Positions 33,151-43,930 are shown, counted from the first letter of the stretch. The stretch is DNA of 64,000 nucleotides from Polytrichum commune (GCA_950295325.1 OX485805.1:44354758-44418757), one strand, 5' to 3'. The notes: generated by a model not told the origin, from the sequence alone. Translations and numbers: made by a program.

Positions 33151-35520
33151 CTAAACCCTTAAACCCTAAACCCTACGTCATTCCAAATTGCTACCACATA
33201 TGTGCCGTTGTTTTGTTCTCTCACTCATGTAGAAGTGTTTCCATACATGGTTTGAGGGTTTAGGTTCCCAGCTTTCCAACGAACCCACCCGCTTTTTTTT
33301 ACGATGCCTACAACGAAAGTTAAACGTTCGCAAATCGCGAGGACTACTTCAAGTTGGTACAATCTCTACTTAGACATATAACTTATGGTATACATTGGGG
33401 TTTTTAGAAGGGGTCATGAACGCACGTGATTCTCAAACATAATGTAGAGTGCATCCCCCGAGTTCCTATAGGCTTTATAAAGATATCTTACCAACACCTT
33501 ACACAAATTAGAACATTCTAGAAAAGCAAATTAATATGGTCCACATTGATATTAAACTAGGGATTTGGTGTGGGCTTAAATTTAATGTGGCCCACATTAG
33601 TGATCATTTGGGGGGAGGGTGCACTATACTAAATCCGTATGAGTATATGTGAGTGCACAAAAGAGGTATTGATTTGAACTTTGTTGTATTATGTATTATT
33701 CTTCACAAAATTATAAGTTGTAGTTATGTAAATATATAGAATAATTTTAAAAAATATACAACATCTCTACTAACTTGTATGGTAGTGTCATTAGATTTTA
33801 TAGAATAAGGTTTATTTTATTTTAGTATTGGCTTAAACTGGTACATAAAAAGAACCAACCACAAGTGAACATACGATCTTACATATCATTTGATGGTAGA
33901 CTTCAAAACAATAATTGCATTAGCTTTTATGACATGTATTACAAATTAGAGTATGGGAGGATTGAATGGAAACAGATGCTTAGGGACTTGGAAAAAGCCC
34001 CGGACGTGGCCTACCATGACATTCTTAACAAATTTGATTTGATTTGGGGGGTCAAAGGTCTTATTGTGACCCGTAGCAACTTAGTCCCTACTTGGAAGGA
34101 TAGGCCTCAAATGAGCATTATTTCTAGATTTCAACTTAGGCTGCGCTGTTTCGGCTGGGTTGGTTGTATTTTCAATTTGAATTTTCAATTTGTGCCAAAA
34201 AAAGAATAAGACATGTATTGCAAATATAAGGGCCGGTTCACAATATGGCCAAACTTTAAGAGGTTCAACATTTGGACCAATGAAAATGCTGAAATGCCCA
34301 AAGTCCGTCCTCTCGGCCTTCACACTAGAGGCCGAAGTTCAAAGGACGTGGCCTCCAAAAGAGCCTAGGTGGCAACACTTTTAGGAAGTTATGGCGCCAA
34401 GAGTTCGGCCTCTCGAGCAAAGATTGGGTATAGCAAAATGCTCAACCCAAACTTCCGTCGAGAGGCCGAACTTTTTTTTCATTAAAATAATCAATCATTG
34501 ACAAGATCTTGGCCGTTAGATTGGAGGGGTTTATTTTGAGCAAGGAATAAAGTGGCATGCTCCTTTGAGTTTGGACTTTGGGATTGGCCTTTGGAGGCTT
34601 CACACTTTGGCCATCCAAGCCGAGAGGCCGTGGGAGTTCATGGCCAAAGGTTTGGACTTTGCGCTTGGCCTTTGGAGGCTTCACACTATGCCCAACTAAG
34701 GCTACCCTTACTATATTTTCTTGGCTATTTTCAGTTCATTTCTTTGGACTATCAACAAAGTTGGGCCACTTAATCGCACGGCCTCTTCACTTGGACGGCC
34801 AAGAATATGTCCAAACTTCCAAAAAAAAATGATTGTGAATTATATAAATATAAATATAAGCAATTGTGAAGATTCCTTGTGAGAGAATACCATTCATAAA
34901 ATTGCACACCCAATCAAAATTTTATTCAATATCAAGTTTACAAATCACGAGTGAATATGAATCAATGTAACCGGATGTGTAGTTTTTATCATCCATATTA
35001 TGGTTGTATTTCATCCGTTAACGTTTATAGAGTCAGATTTACAAAGAAGGGAGTACCATTTTGTTAACTGTTAACACGTTTAACATTTATAGTGTGCAAT
35101 ATGTGGGGAGTAGAAGAAAGATAACATTTTGAGATGTTTTGGATCACGTGTACAACCGATATAACTATAGTTTACTACATTTTGTGGCATACCAAAATTA
35201 GAATAAATATAGGTAACTGCATTTTTTCAAGACATATCACAAACAACTATAGTTAACTTGAACTTAGCACATGGATGTGATAACAACGATGTGAAAGAAG
35301 GATGTGGCCTCACGAGAGGCGAGAACCTTGGTTAGCCTCCCATAGATTTCTTCTCGATTATGGAGCAAAGGCCTCATGGAGTAGTATGAACATTGCACTA
35401 AGATCCATAAACCTCATACAATATACAAGTTTTGTATGAAAAATTGATGGCTTTATTTACATCTCCAACGGTTACAAAATTGGTATGATTCAAAATTGTT
35501 GCAAAAAAAACAAAAAAAAT
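33151..35520. other. decayed sequence inside the inner hAT, no intact gene
   Basis: A protein-like remnant lies at about 33955-34185 (plus strand, AYHDILNKFDLIWG and RFQLRLRCFGW). A related remnant is found at about 41790-41950 (IYDDVLAKFDVTWG). An ~80-bp direct repeat occurs at 34568 and 34650 (GTTTGGACTTTG...TTGGCCTTTGGAGGCTTCACA). The stretch from about 34240 to 34820 is rich in GAGAGGCCGAA/TTCGGCCTCTC in both orientations and may be an old foldback element. The rest is AT-rich. Confidence 0.4.
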
Positions 35521-37437
35521 CTATTTTGCAGTGTCACGGAAGCACATTGTCGGGTTAACCATGTTGTATGGAGGGGACTTCAAAATGTTCACTACGTGTG
35601 TGATGGTTGACCTTTCCGCTGGATTGGTCTTCGTCAATGAATCCAATGCTAACTCAAACCGCATATTCAAGCCATTTGGATCACTGTTTAGCTGAAACAA
35701 GGGGGCAGTCGCATCCCTGGCATAAATCTTCTTTGCCAAAGCACCCACTGAGAAGGACTCCGATAGAAACGTGTGCCTATGTTTCCGAGCCATCCTCACC
35801 GGAGAGGTGGATGTTCCACGCTGCCCTCGTACATGGAATAATTCTGGACCAGCACAGTTGTATTTTGCTTTGTGCTTGTTCATCTCATCCACTGAATCTT
35901 TTCCATAGTTGGAGGGTGCGTCTTCACCTCCCCAGGATGCCATGCCCCAATCACACACACCAATGTAAACCGTGTTCTCACGGTCTTGTGGAAAATGCAA
36001 CATGACATTGTTGGGATTAAGGTCATTGTGCAACACGTCATGCTTGTGCACTACATCCACAATGCACATTAGAGCCCATGCCAAATAAGCTCGATGCCTT
36101 CGATATACAACCAACCGTTTCCGTGCTTCAAAGTCTGCCCCAGGCATGTGAAGGATTGTGCGCTCGTGGGTTTCCGGAACGCTGAAGTCATAGATCCTCA
36201 TGTTTTTCAAGGAGCCTCCATTCCACCACATCGAATAGGATTCGTATGTTTTCATATTGAGGTATTGTAGCTTGATTACCCCAGGATGATCTACTGGACA
36301 CGCCAATGCTTCAACTGAACGTTCCTTTCGATTCTCCAAACTATTCGTGGCCTTCATGGTCTTCCCAGCCCACTCTATCCAGCTAGGGATGAATGATGCT
36401 CCATGAATTGCGACTCTCCGCACCACTCCGAAGGTCCCTTGGAAGATTTCCTTATCCAAGGCTTTGATCTCCGCATTCCTAGGCAACCATATGACACCCT
36501 GCCGGCCCTGAGTGGCAATGTTGTCTGCCATCTGCCTGTCAATAAAAATGGGAAGGTTGCGGGCGGATGTTCCTTTTGCTGCTATTACGCCTCTTTTCCA
36601 ATTCTCTAGCTTCATGTACAGCTCGGACTTCCTGCCACTACTACTTCCCTCGCTAGGATGCACAGCATCATATGCCATTGTTGGATTGTAGATTGCTTCC
36701 ACGGCTTGTTGTTCAATCCAGGTGCCCCAATCGCTCATGCCCCTAGCATCTTCAAACTCCGCTCCAGCCGTGGCTTCCGTGAGAATAAGAATCAAATCGT
36801 TCCTCACCAAATCCAACCCCTTTGTACCATCATTGAGGTATTTTTTTTCCAAATAAACCATGCTGTTATTTCTAAACCACTCCAACAGCACGACCCTACA
36901 ATGGTTTCGAGCCTCATTGATCCGCGGGTCGCGTTTGCCTCTATTTTTCCTTTTCCTCGATTGCGAACCTGAAACCCCGGACCCCTCCTTCGTCCCTTCC
37001 GAAATTGCTGGGCGTTTTTGTCCCCGTCTTTCACCATGCTCCGAACCCTGAGGTACATCACGTGCAGGGCTCTCCGGTCTTGATGTCCGCCGTGTCGGAG
37101 ATCGTGGTGGCACGGACTCTCCATGAGTGGCTGCATTTATATCGGTGGAACTGCCTGAGCTTGGTCCCCTTCCTGTTCTCCCTCTATGTCCACTGTTTCC
37201 CCGACTCCCACGTGTTCCACGGCTTCCACGTGTTTGGTTGCCTCCTGAATGGCCAACTGCAAAGAACTCTTCGTCAAACCGAAAAGGATCTGGACGTGGG
37301 GGACGTGCTGCAGTGCTTCCACTTCCGGCCTCGCTTCCCGTACCCTCTCCAGTATGCGCAAGTGGAGTGCTTTGGAGCCAAGCACGGTGCAGCCTCGTAT
37401 CCTCGTCTTGGTAAGGAGCAATGTCCTCCCCCTCCAT
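35521..37437 (-). CDS. protein kinase passenger gene
   Basis: The frame from ATG at 37437 (MEGEDIAPYQDED) is open for 638 aa without an intron. Residues 1-180 are disordered and Gly/Arg/Ser-rich (TRGSRGTRGSRGNSGHRGRT) with a basic patch (SRKRKNRGKRDPR) that could be a nuclear signal. The kinase domain covers about 325-625: glycine loop IFQGTFGVVRR, candidate ATP lysine in EWAGKTMKA, catalytic loop LHNDLNPNNVML (Asp472 and the Asn kept, HRD changed to HND), and the metal-binding motif as CDWGMA (DFG changed to DWG). The catalytic Asp, Asn and metal-binding Asp are present, so activity is possible. It is the only passenger in the hAT element that looks whole. A TATA box lies upstream at 37663-37670. 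The subfamily is not recognised; it resembles neither receptor kinases nor a typical MAPK by eye. Confidence 0.8.
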   Translation of the reverse strand: MEGEDIAPYQDEDTRLHRAWLQSTPLAHTGEGTGSEAGSGSTAARPPRPDPFRFDEEFFAVGHSGGNQTRGSRGTRGSRGNSGHRGRTGRGPSSGSSTDINAATHGESVPPRSPTRRTSRPESPARDVPQGSEHGERRGQKRPAISEGTKEGSGVSGSQSRKRKNRGKRDPRINEARNHCRVVLLEWFRNNSMVYLEKKYLNDGTKGLDLVRNDLILILTEATAGAEFEDARGMSDWGTWIEQQAVEAIYNPTMAYDAVHPSEGSSSGRKSELYMKLENWKRGVIAAKGTSARNLPIFIDRQMADNIATQGRQGVIWLPRNAEIKALDKEIFQGTFGVVRRVAIHGASFIPSWIEWAGKTMKATNSLENRKERSVEALACPVDHPGVIKLQYLNMKTYESYSMWWNGGSLKNMRIYDFSVPETHERTILHMPGADFEARKRLVVYRRHRAYLAWALMCIVDVVHKHDVLHNDLNPNNVMLHFPQDRENTVYIGVCDWGMASWGGEDAPSNYGKDSVDEMNKHKAKYNCAGPELFHVRGQRGTSTSPVRMARKHRHTFLSESFSVGALAKKIYARDATAPLFQLNSDPNGLNMRFELALDSLTKTNPAERSTITHVVNILKSPPYNMVNPTMCFRDTAK

Positions 37438-37662
37438 CGTGAAAAAAACCGCGTGAGTGAGTGAATGTAAAAAGGAGTGAGTGAATGTAGAAATGAGTGT
37501 GTGAATCTGGAAAAAAAATTGCGAGGGTTCCCCCACAATTTGCCCTGCCCTCCAAAACCCCCTGAGACCCGCGCGGTGCCGCTGTCCTTGGGACGGCAAC
37601 AAGGTCTCGGGTCCCTTTGTGGTGGGAGGAGAGGAAAGTGAGGGGAACTAAAACCCCACGGC

Positions 37663-37670
37663 TTTATATA
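37663..37670 (-). promoter_or_regulatory. TATA box of the kinase gene
   Basis: On the minus strand the sequence reads GCCTATATAAAGCC, about 230 bp before the kinase ATG. It implies a start near 37635 and a ~200-nt leader that contains GAGTGAGTGAATGTA-type short repeats on the plus strand at 37456-37505. Confidence 0.6.
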
Positions 37671-37729
37671 GGCAAAGGGGAGCACAATCATTATGGGATC
37701 CCGGTCGGATTTGACATGGGGCACGAAAA

Positions 37730-38275
37730 GGACGTATGGGGAACGTGGGAACGCGGGGGCGGACGGAGGGAACGAGGGGGCGGACGTAGGGGAACACGGG
37801 CGGACGGAAGGGAACGGAGCGCGGACGGGAGGGAACGTACGGGAACATGGGGCGGACGGGAGGGGAACGTGGGGCGGACTGGAGGGGAACGCGGGCGGAC
37901 GGGAGTGGAACGTAGCGCGGACAGGAGGGAACATGGGGCGGACGGGAGGGAACATGGGGCGGACGGGAGGGAACGTGGGCGGACGGGAGGGAACGTGGGC
38001 GGACGGGAGGGAACGTGGGCGGACGGGAGGGGAACGTGGGCGGACGGGAGGGGAACGTAGCGCGGACGGGAGGGAACATGGGGCGGACGGGAGGGAACGT
38101 GGGGCGGACGGGAGGGAACGTGGGCGGACGGGAAGGGAACGGGTGCGGACTGGGGGGGAACGGGCGCGGACGGGAGGGAACGCGGTAGGGAACGGGTGAG
38201 GACGTTAGGAAACGTGTGGGAACGTGAACGCACGGCGGGGGAACGTGGGGCGGACGTGAGGGAACTTGGGGCGGA
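37730..38275 (+). repeat. G-rich GGGAACGTGGGCGGACGG array
   Basis: About 25 units of GGGCGGACGGGAGGGAACGT and variants, 18-21 bp each. The polarity is opposite to the other arrays of the inner element and flips to C-rich at about 38276. Confidence 0.9.
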
Positions 38276-38720
38276 CGGAGCCCTCCGCGTTCCCCCCGTC
38301 CGCCCCCGCGTTCCCCCGTCCGCTCCAGCGTTCTCCCCCCCGTTCCCAACCCCCTTCCGCCCCACCCCCGTCCGCTCCACCCCCCTCCCCCGTCCGCTCC
38401 ACCCCCCTCCGTCGTCCGCTCCACCCCCCTCCACCCCCCTCCGTCGTCCGCTCCACCCCCGTCCGTCCGCCCCACCCCCGTCCGCTCCACCCCCTCCGTC
38501 CGCCCCACCCCCGTCCGCTCCACCCCCCTCCCCCGTCCGCCCCACCCCCGTCCGCTCCACCCCCCTCCCCCGTCCGCACCACCCCCCTCCCCCGTCCGCT
38601 CCACCCCCCGTCCGTCCGCACCACCCCCCTCCCCCGTCCGCACCACCCCCCTCCGCCGTCTGCACCACCCCCCTCCGCCGTCCGCACCACCCCCCTCTCC
38701 CGTCCGCCCCACCGTCCGCC
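38276..38720 (+). repeat. C-rich CCGTCCGC array, inner hAT right
   Basis: Units such as CCCCGTCCGCTCCACCCCCC repeat for ~445 bp up to the right subterminal region. Read inward from the right end this array is G-rich, the same polarity as seen in the outer copy. Confidence 0.9.
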
Positions 38721-38739
38721 CCACACCTTCCTTAGTCAT

Positions 38740-39001
38740 ATTTTTCTACTTTGATTTTAACAGAACCCTAAACACAATGGCAAAATGGTTTACTTGGCAA
38801 GGGAAATATGCACATCCACGTCGGCGTTTTCTGCCACATAGGACGCCACCTTGGCAAGAAGGTAAGTATTTTACCCACCCTAGTCCATTCCCCCTATGTT
38901 GACCCTACGTGGACCCTATTGTGTCGTGACGGAGGGGTCCGTCACGACACGACCTGACATGACGGCACGACACCGTCATGACGTCGTGATAGACAACCCT
39001 G
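38740..39001 (-). repeat. inner hAT right subterminal region
   Basis: This is the inverse match of the outer left arm (22620-22880), for example CCACATAGGACGCCACCTTG against CAAGGTGGCGTCCTATGTGG. It contains several CGTCACGAC/GTCGTGACG motifs in the last 80 bp. Confidence 0.85.
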
Positions 39002-39420
39002 GATGGGTCGGACGGGGTGGGGGATGGGTCGGACGGGGGGGGGGGGAAGGGTCGGACGGGGGGGAGGACGGGGAGGTAAGTGGGAACGGGGGGGGGGGGG
39101 GGGCGGACGGAGGGGAACGCGGGGAGCGTGTGGGAACGTGGGGAGCGGGGGATGGGAGCGGGTTTAGGAGGTTTGGATAGGACGGGATGGATGGGAACGG
39201 GATTAGGGGAACGGGGGAGGGGAACGGGAGGGAGGACGGGGGGTCGGACGGGGGGGAGGGTCGGACGGGAGGGTCGGACGGGAAAAGGGAGGACGGGAAA
39301 AGGTCGGACGGGGGGGTCGGATGGGAGGGAACATAGGGAACGGGTTAGGGAACATGTTAATGGGCTAAGGGAGCGGGGTTAGGGTACGGGGAACGGGGGC
39401 GGACGGGAGGGCGGACGGGC
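39002..39420 (+). repeat. target copy and G-rich array of the outer hAT right arm
   Basis: Starts with the 8-bp target copy GATGGGTC (39002-39009) and continues as GATGGGTCGGACGGGGGGG and GGGAACGGG units. It is the continuation of the array at 22890-23037. Confidence 0.85.
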
Positions 39421-39653
39421 GCTAGTAATTTTATTCCCCACTTTACCTCTACTTTGCTGACATGTCATCACACGTGGACATCGTAACTCCTACGTGTCCG
39501 CAATGGGGTAATGTAAATACACAAAAAATTCGGTAAAATTCAAGTCCGGCAGGATAAAGACATCATCCGTCATAATGTCGTGACGGATACGTGTCGTGAC
39601 GGCACGACATTATGTCGGGATTACCCTCCGTCACGACACAATAGACAACCCTG
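39410..39653 (-). repeat. outer hAT right end
   Basis: Inverse match of 23046-23280, ending in the complement of CAGGGTTGTCTATTGTGTCG. It is followed by the target copy CCGTAGCA (39654-39661). Confidence 0.85.
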
Positions 39654-39730
39654 CCGTAGCATGTGCAACCCCATCATTTCCCATACACCCATGTGCAGTA
39701 GATGGATGACCCCAACAACCCTTGCCCCCT
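39654..39730 (+). pseudogene. remnant of the plus-gene exon D, continued after the hAT insert
   Basis: GTGCAGTAGATGGATGACCC followed by CAACA matches 17837-17862 (CCAGCAAGTGGATGACCCCAACA). It follows on from the remnant that stops at 22619, so the hAT elements split one sequence. Confidence 0.7.
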
Positions 39731-42700
39731 CCCCCTAGACCCTAAACCCTAAAATTAATAACATATGAGTTGCAACTTGCATGTTATTTCAAGAATTTTA
39801 CGTTGGATGAATGAGAGGTACCCTCATATGCAATAAATTCCTCTCTCCATTGTGAGTTGCTAACTTCCATCTATCTTTCATTGAACACATCAATCTGGGG
39901 GTTATTTTAAGCTATATCTTGAGTCCCACTTTGCAAAGTCATTTAAAGGTGATTCCCAACTTCATGGCTCCTTAGAGGAAGTTAATGAAAATTGGAAATA
40001 AATGTTTCCATTATCGTGTGTCCACTCAACCACTTGAATCTTTACAAATCACTCTATTTGGGATTTCTAGGCATGGACCGCATGGTTATAAGAAGAAAAC
40101 ACTTTCCTTTTATTCTTGTCCTCTTCATGGGACTTATGGAATGGAATGTGTAAAGTGACCTTAAGGTTTGAGGGTGCTTCCAACTCAAGAGACAATTTCG
40201 GATGTTGGTTTGGATTGGGCAATGTCTCCTCTGTGTTACCAATTATGGACCACAAAATCTGTCATTTCAAGTTTCAATAGCCAAGTTGAAGCTTGAGCTG
40301 TATAAGTTATGATAGGCTTACATGGATTTTTATCTTCCTCTCTAAATTGATTGCATTGGCACTTATTCCATATTGGACCTATAAGGTTAAGTATATTAAG
40401 AGCACATAGTCCAATGTCCTCTTAACATGTGTCCTTTTGTGTGCGTTCATAATTACAAGCCTTGCATATACCACTCAAACATAGGTGTTCAATTAAAAAG
40501 AGTGATCATATAAGGCTCACATATCTTATGGAAAAGGATAAATGATGTATGGAATACATTCTTGAGTATGACATTGTCATTATACCACGTAGTGATGGGT
40601 TTCACGTCTTGTTCTTCTCCCTTTTGTGGCACCTAGACATCAAAAGGGATTGGTTTTGGCTTCTCTAAAGCTAGAGTTGCTGAACTCAACATGAAATTTG
40701 TGCTCAAAATGGTGCAAGGTGTGTGGGATGTCCCACACAAGGAGTTCCAACTTCCTCACTGTTAGTAACATTGCTCAAAAGTTCAGTGCTAATATAGAGA
40801 ACATGAGGTTGTGGAAACCATAATTAACCCCATCCTCTCATGGAAGCAACTTCTTCAACAAATGATTGTCCAAACATCCATCATTGGATGGGGTTGACAC
40901 TTTTGACTCTCCTAATGAAGGTGCTACTCCGGAGGTTATCTTTAGACATAATAGGTTTTTGCCATGTTCTCAATGAGTGCTCAATTGCAACCTTCCCTCC
41001 TCCTACTCTTGACCGGACTCTTGATTGTTTGAAGGGGTGTCTCCTTTCCCATATCTCTGATTTGGATGAACCTAAGACTTGGGATAACATGAAAGGGAGG
41101 TGGTTTAGGATGGTTAGAATGGATGAATTTAATAAAGGGCTTAAGACTAATCATTTTTAACCTCTACTTGGGGTGAAGTGATTCTATTCATATCGACCAC
41201 AAAAGAATAAAACATCTAATGAAGGATTTTTGAGTTATGCTTTGGCCATTGGTCATAATCTTTCGCAACGTGAAAAGCCTCTAGAATCATTCTCTATGAA
41301 TGACACGAGATGCTTATCCCTTTTTTCAAGCTCAAATGGGGAAATAATTAGGATATTTAAAGGAGGTGTAAGAAGGAAAGGGCCTTCATATGGTCCTTTT
41401 GGCATAAGCAGGTGGACGCTAAATCTTGAAAAGCTAGGTACATTGTTGAGATTGATTGTATATGTGTGCCTGAGATACTTAAGACCATTGCACACAAGTT
41501 TGATTTGCAAGGAGAGCTTGAGACTTTGCCAATGGCATCATTAACTCAAATAAAGCTCATAAGAAAGGTCATTTTCACTAGTAACATGAGAGTTTTGGAA
41601 GACACCAACCTCTCTTAGCAAGTATTTTCTAAAATGGGCTCCTCCTTAGAAACATTATGTTGTGAACCAATTGGATTGAGAGGAGTGATCCTACCTTTAA
41701 CAACAATATATGGGATGTTAATCAAGTGAGGCAAACAATATTACAAGGTTGTTTTGACTATGCTAGAGTTGCTTAGGGAAAAGCTCTCAAGGAATCAAAG
41801 AGGGAGCCATCTATGATGATGTCCTTGCCAAGTTTGATGTTACGTGGGGTGACATTAACCTCCTCTACAAGCATATTAGGTCAAAATTTCAAATCATGTG
41901 GAACAATTCTGCACTTAATGTTAGCCTAGTTAATCATGAGCTTAGGTTGTTCTAGGGATTTCACGTCCACGTTTGTCACTTCACATCACATCTTATGATA
42001 GTGATAAGACACCATACCAAAAAAGTCGCATCCGTGGGGGTAAATCCGACAATTTACTTAGGGGTTTACTAATGCGCTTAACCTCATGACCAACAATTTG
42101 GTTGATTACTACTTTGCAGTTGACATGATGATAATCAACTGCAAAAGAAGAAAAAATCCAATTTTTTGGGACCGTTAGATCTTATTGGCTATAAGATCTA
42201 ATGGTCCATATTTTTTGGGAATTTATCAGTTTAACAATGTACTAGAGGAGTCAATTGCTGAAATTTGACTATTGCAGCCGACCAGGCTTAGTGGCCTAGC
42301 TTGAATGTTTAGTCATGCAAGACATGTGCCCTATAACTCACATACTAATAATGTGTTGTCCAATCACATATGATATGGTTTATGATAAAAATACTGAAAT
42401 TAACCTAAAAAGTTGAAACATACATGGACAATAAATTGTAGTGAAGTGATTGGAGAACTTGTTAGCTGACCTTATTATAATAATAAATTGATGATATATA
42501 AAGAAATATTATTCCTATCATAAATTAAAAGCCCCAAAGAGCATATTATCAATCTTGGAATACAAATAGGGCCTTATATTAAATTACATGTCACTTTGTA
42601 ACCAAACTAGATCATGGCGAGGAATTTCCTATGCAGATTCTTGTTTTGGGGTTGAGGGCAGCTAAATCTATAAGTGTTTGTAAATAGTGTCTAGTCATCT

Positions 42701-43130
42701 TCACGTGTTGGTACTGGAGGTGGTTATGCTGATTATTTGAAGTGATACTTTTGTAACATATTGCACATTGCATCCTGCACAACAAGAGAGTATGCGATGC
42801 AGAGGACATGACCAGTCCATTCTTTAAAAAACTCTACACTGTCTTCTAGACCCCAACGTATTGGACTCTTTTTATCCAACTACCGAGTAAATTCTTGAAG
42901 CAGCCATTTATTAGGTTTTGACTGATCATTTGAGAACTTTCAAATTAAACAAACATCCTCCTGGAGCCTTAGGATAGGAGCCAGTCGGAGCACTTAGATT
43001 CAAGCATGACATCAATTTGGTACAGGACCCACATACACCCGTTTCAAAATAAGAGTGTCTTGTTTGGACTCCTGTCTGATTCATTTTTTTTTTTTTTTAA
43101 TCTCTTATGTCTGCAAGTGAACTGAGGGCC
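39731..43130. other. gene-poor DNA with decayed coding remnants
   Basis: No intact gene. About 40840-41960 has protein-like pieces in several frames (RTLDCLKGCLLSHISDLDEP; IYDDVLAKFDVTWG; RKGPSYGPFGISRWTLNLEK), probably an old transposable-element gene related to the remnant at 33955. A CCCTAAACCCTAAA tract lies at about 39738-39752. The remainder (41960-43130) shows nothing I can name. Confidence 0.35.
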
Positions 43131-43741
43131 ACTTCACACACAAGGCTGAAGGCCCTTGACCATGGCAATGTAAGAGCTCTCATTGGTCGAAAAGGCGGAG
43201 ACCATCCAAGTTCACTTCACACTAGGAGGTGAAGGCCTAAAGGCCCAAAGAAAAGTTCGTGGATGAAAAGTCTACATGGAGTCCTACATGGCTGGTTGTG
43301 GATAAGGGTGCATGGTCTACCGGAATTTGCGTCAGACCCACCTCCAAGAGGTGGGCTTGACGCAAATTCTGGGAGACCATGACTTTTTAAATTTTTTTCC
43401 AGCAAGACATATTTCAGGACAGACTGCATGGTAGATTCCAGAACAGATTCCAAGATAGATTCTAGAAGAGATTCTAGGACAGACAAACACCACTAAATAA
43501 TTATCTTAAATTGATAAACTTGAAGACATATTATATTAAACCAAATCCTCCCCTCTTTTTCCACCAACAAAATATGCAATGGTCCCACAACATGGTTCAT
43601 TCTCACTTCACACTATGCTTGAGGGCCCAAGACTACATAGAATGGCTTTCCCAAAGCCCATGGTACGGCCTTTGGATGAGAGTCAAGGGTCCTCACCATT
43701 ACAAGGTCACGGCTCTTGGCTCATGTGTGAAGTGGCCCTGA
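43131..43741. mobile_element. foldback/MITE-like element, ~610 bp
   Basis: The ends CTGAGGGCCACTTCACACAC and, inverted, CTCAGGGCCACTTCACACAT match in 18 of 20 bases, and weaker complementarity continues inward (GGCCTTTGG/CCAAAG blocks, CTTCACACTA). No clear target duplication was found. A separate 71-bp hairpin lies inside at 43311-43381 and imperfect 17-18-bp GATTCTAGAA repeats at 43425-43485. Confidence 0.6.
43311..43381. repeat. 71-bp hairpin
   Basis: The arms starting CATGGTCTACCGGAATTTGC and CATGGTCTCCCAGAATTTGC (reverse strand) pair in about 31 of 35 positions around the loop CAA, with CCCACCTC/GAGGTGGG at the tip. It is symmetrical enough to be a small nested palindromic element. Confidence 0.85.
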
Positions 43742-43930
43742 GGTACTGAGTTGCTCAGGTTCTGGATGAGTTGTCAGGTTGTAGCTTGATTCTTGAAGAA
43801 GAGATTTTTGTCTTCAGGCTGAGCCACGCTGTTTTTCACTGCAAAAGTTTGAAGCGAAATGTTATTAACGAAATCTTAAAGGATGCAGTCTTGCAATGGT
43901 CCATAACATCTACATAAGGCTTACAATCAG

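Larger units (their letters stand above)
23046..39001. mobile_element. inner hAT-type element, 15,956 bp, with transposase and passenger genes
   Basis: It begins CAGGGTTGTCTATTGTGTCG and ends with the complement of CAGGGTTGTCTATCACGACG. Both ends carry clusters of CCGTCACGACAC/GTCGTGACGG. The perfect 8-bp duplication and the hAT transposase at 24151-27348 fix the superfamily. The first ~240 bp at the left match 39410-39653 inverted, and the last ~260 bp match 22620-22880 inverted, with moderate divergence. On the minus strand it carries a broken RING/coiled-coil gene, a 186-aa ORF and a protein kinase. Ordinary hAT elements are a few kb and carry only the transposase, so this size and cargo are unusual. 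Confidence 0.88.
22620..39653. mobile_element. outer hAT-type element (non-autonomous, split by the inner copy)
   Basis: The left arm 22620-23045 begins CAGGGTTGTCTAT and the right arm 39002-39653 ends with its complement. Without the inner insert and one target copy it would be about 1.07 kb and contains no gene. Left and right arms are unlike each other beyond about 13 bp. The left arm equals the right end of the inner element and the right arm equals the left end of the inner element, each in inverse orientation, so both belong to one family. The middle is a G-rich GATGGGTCGGACGGGG array. Confidence 0.85.

Noticed and set aside
22620-39001. Reading the four hAT ends as two overlapping elements 22620-39001 and 23046-39653
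   Set aside because: Target duplications pair 22612-22619 with 39654-39661 and 23038-23045 with 39002-39009, which supports nesting.
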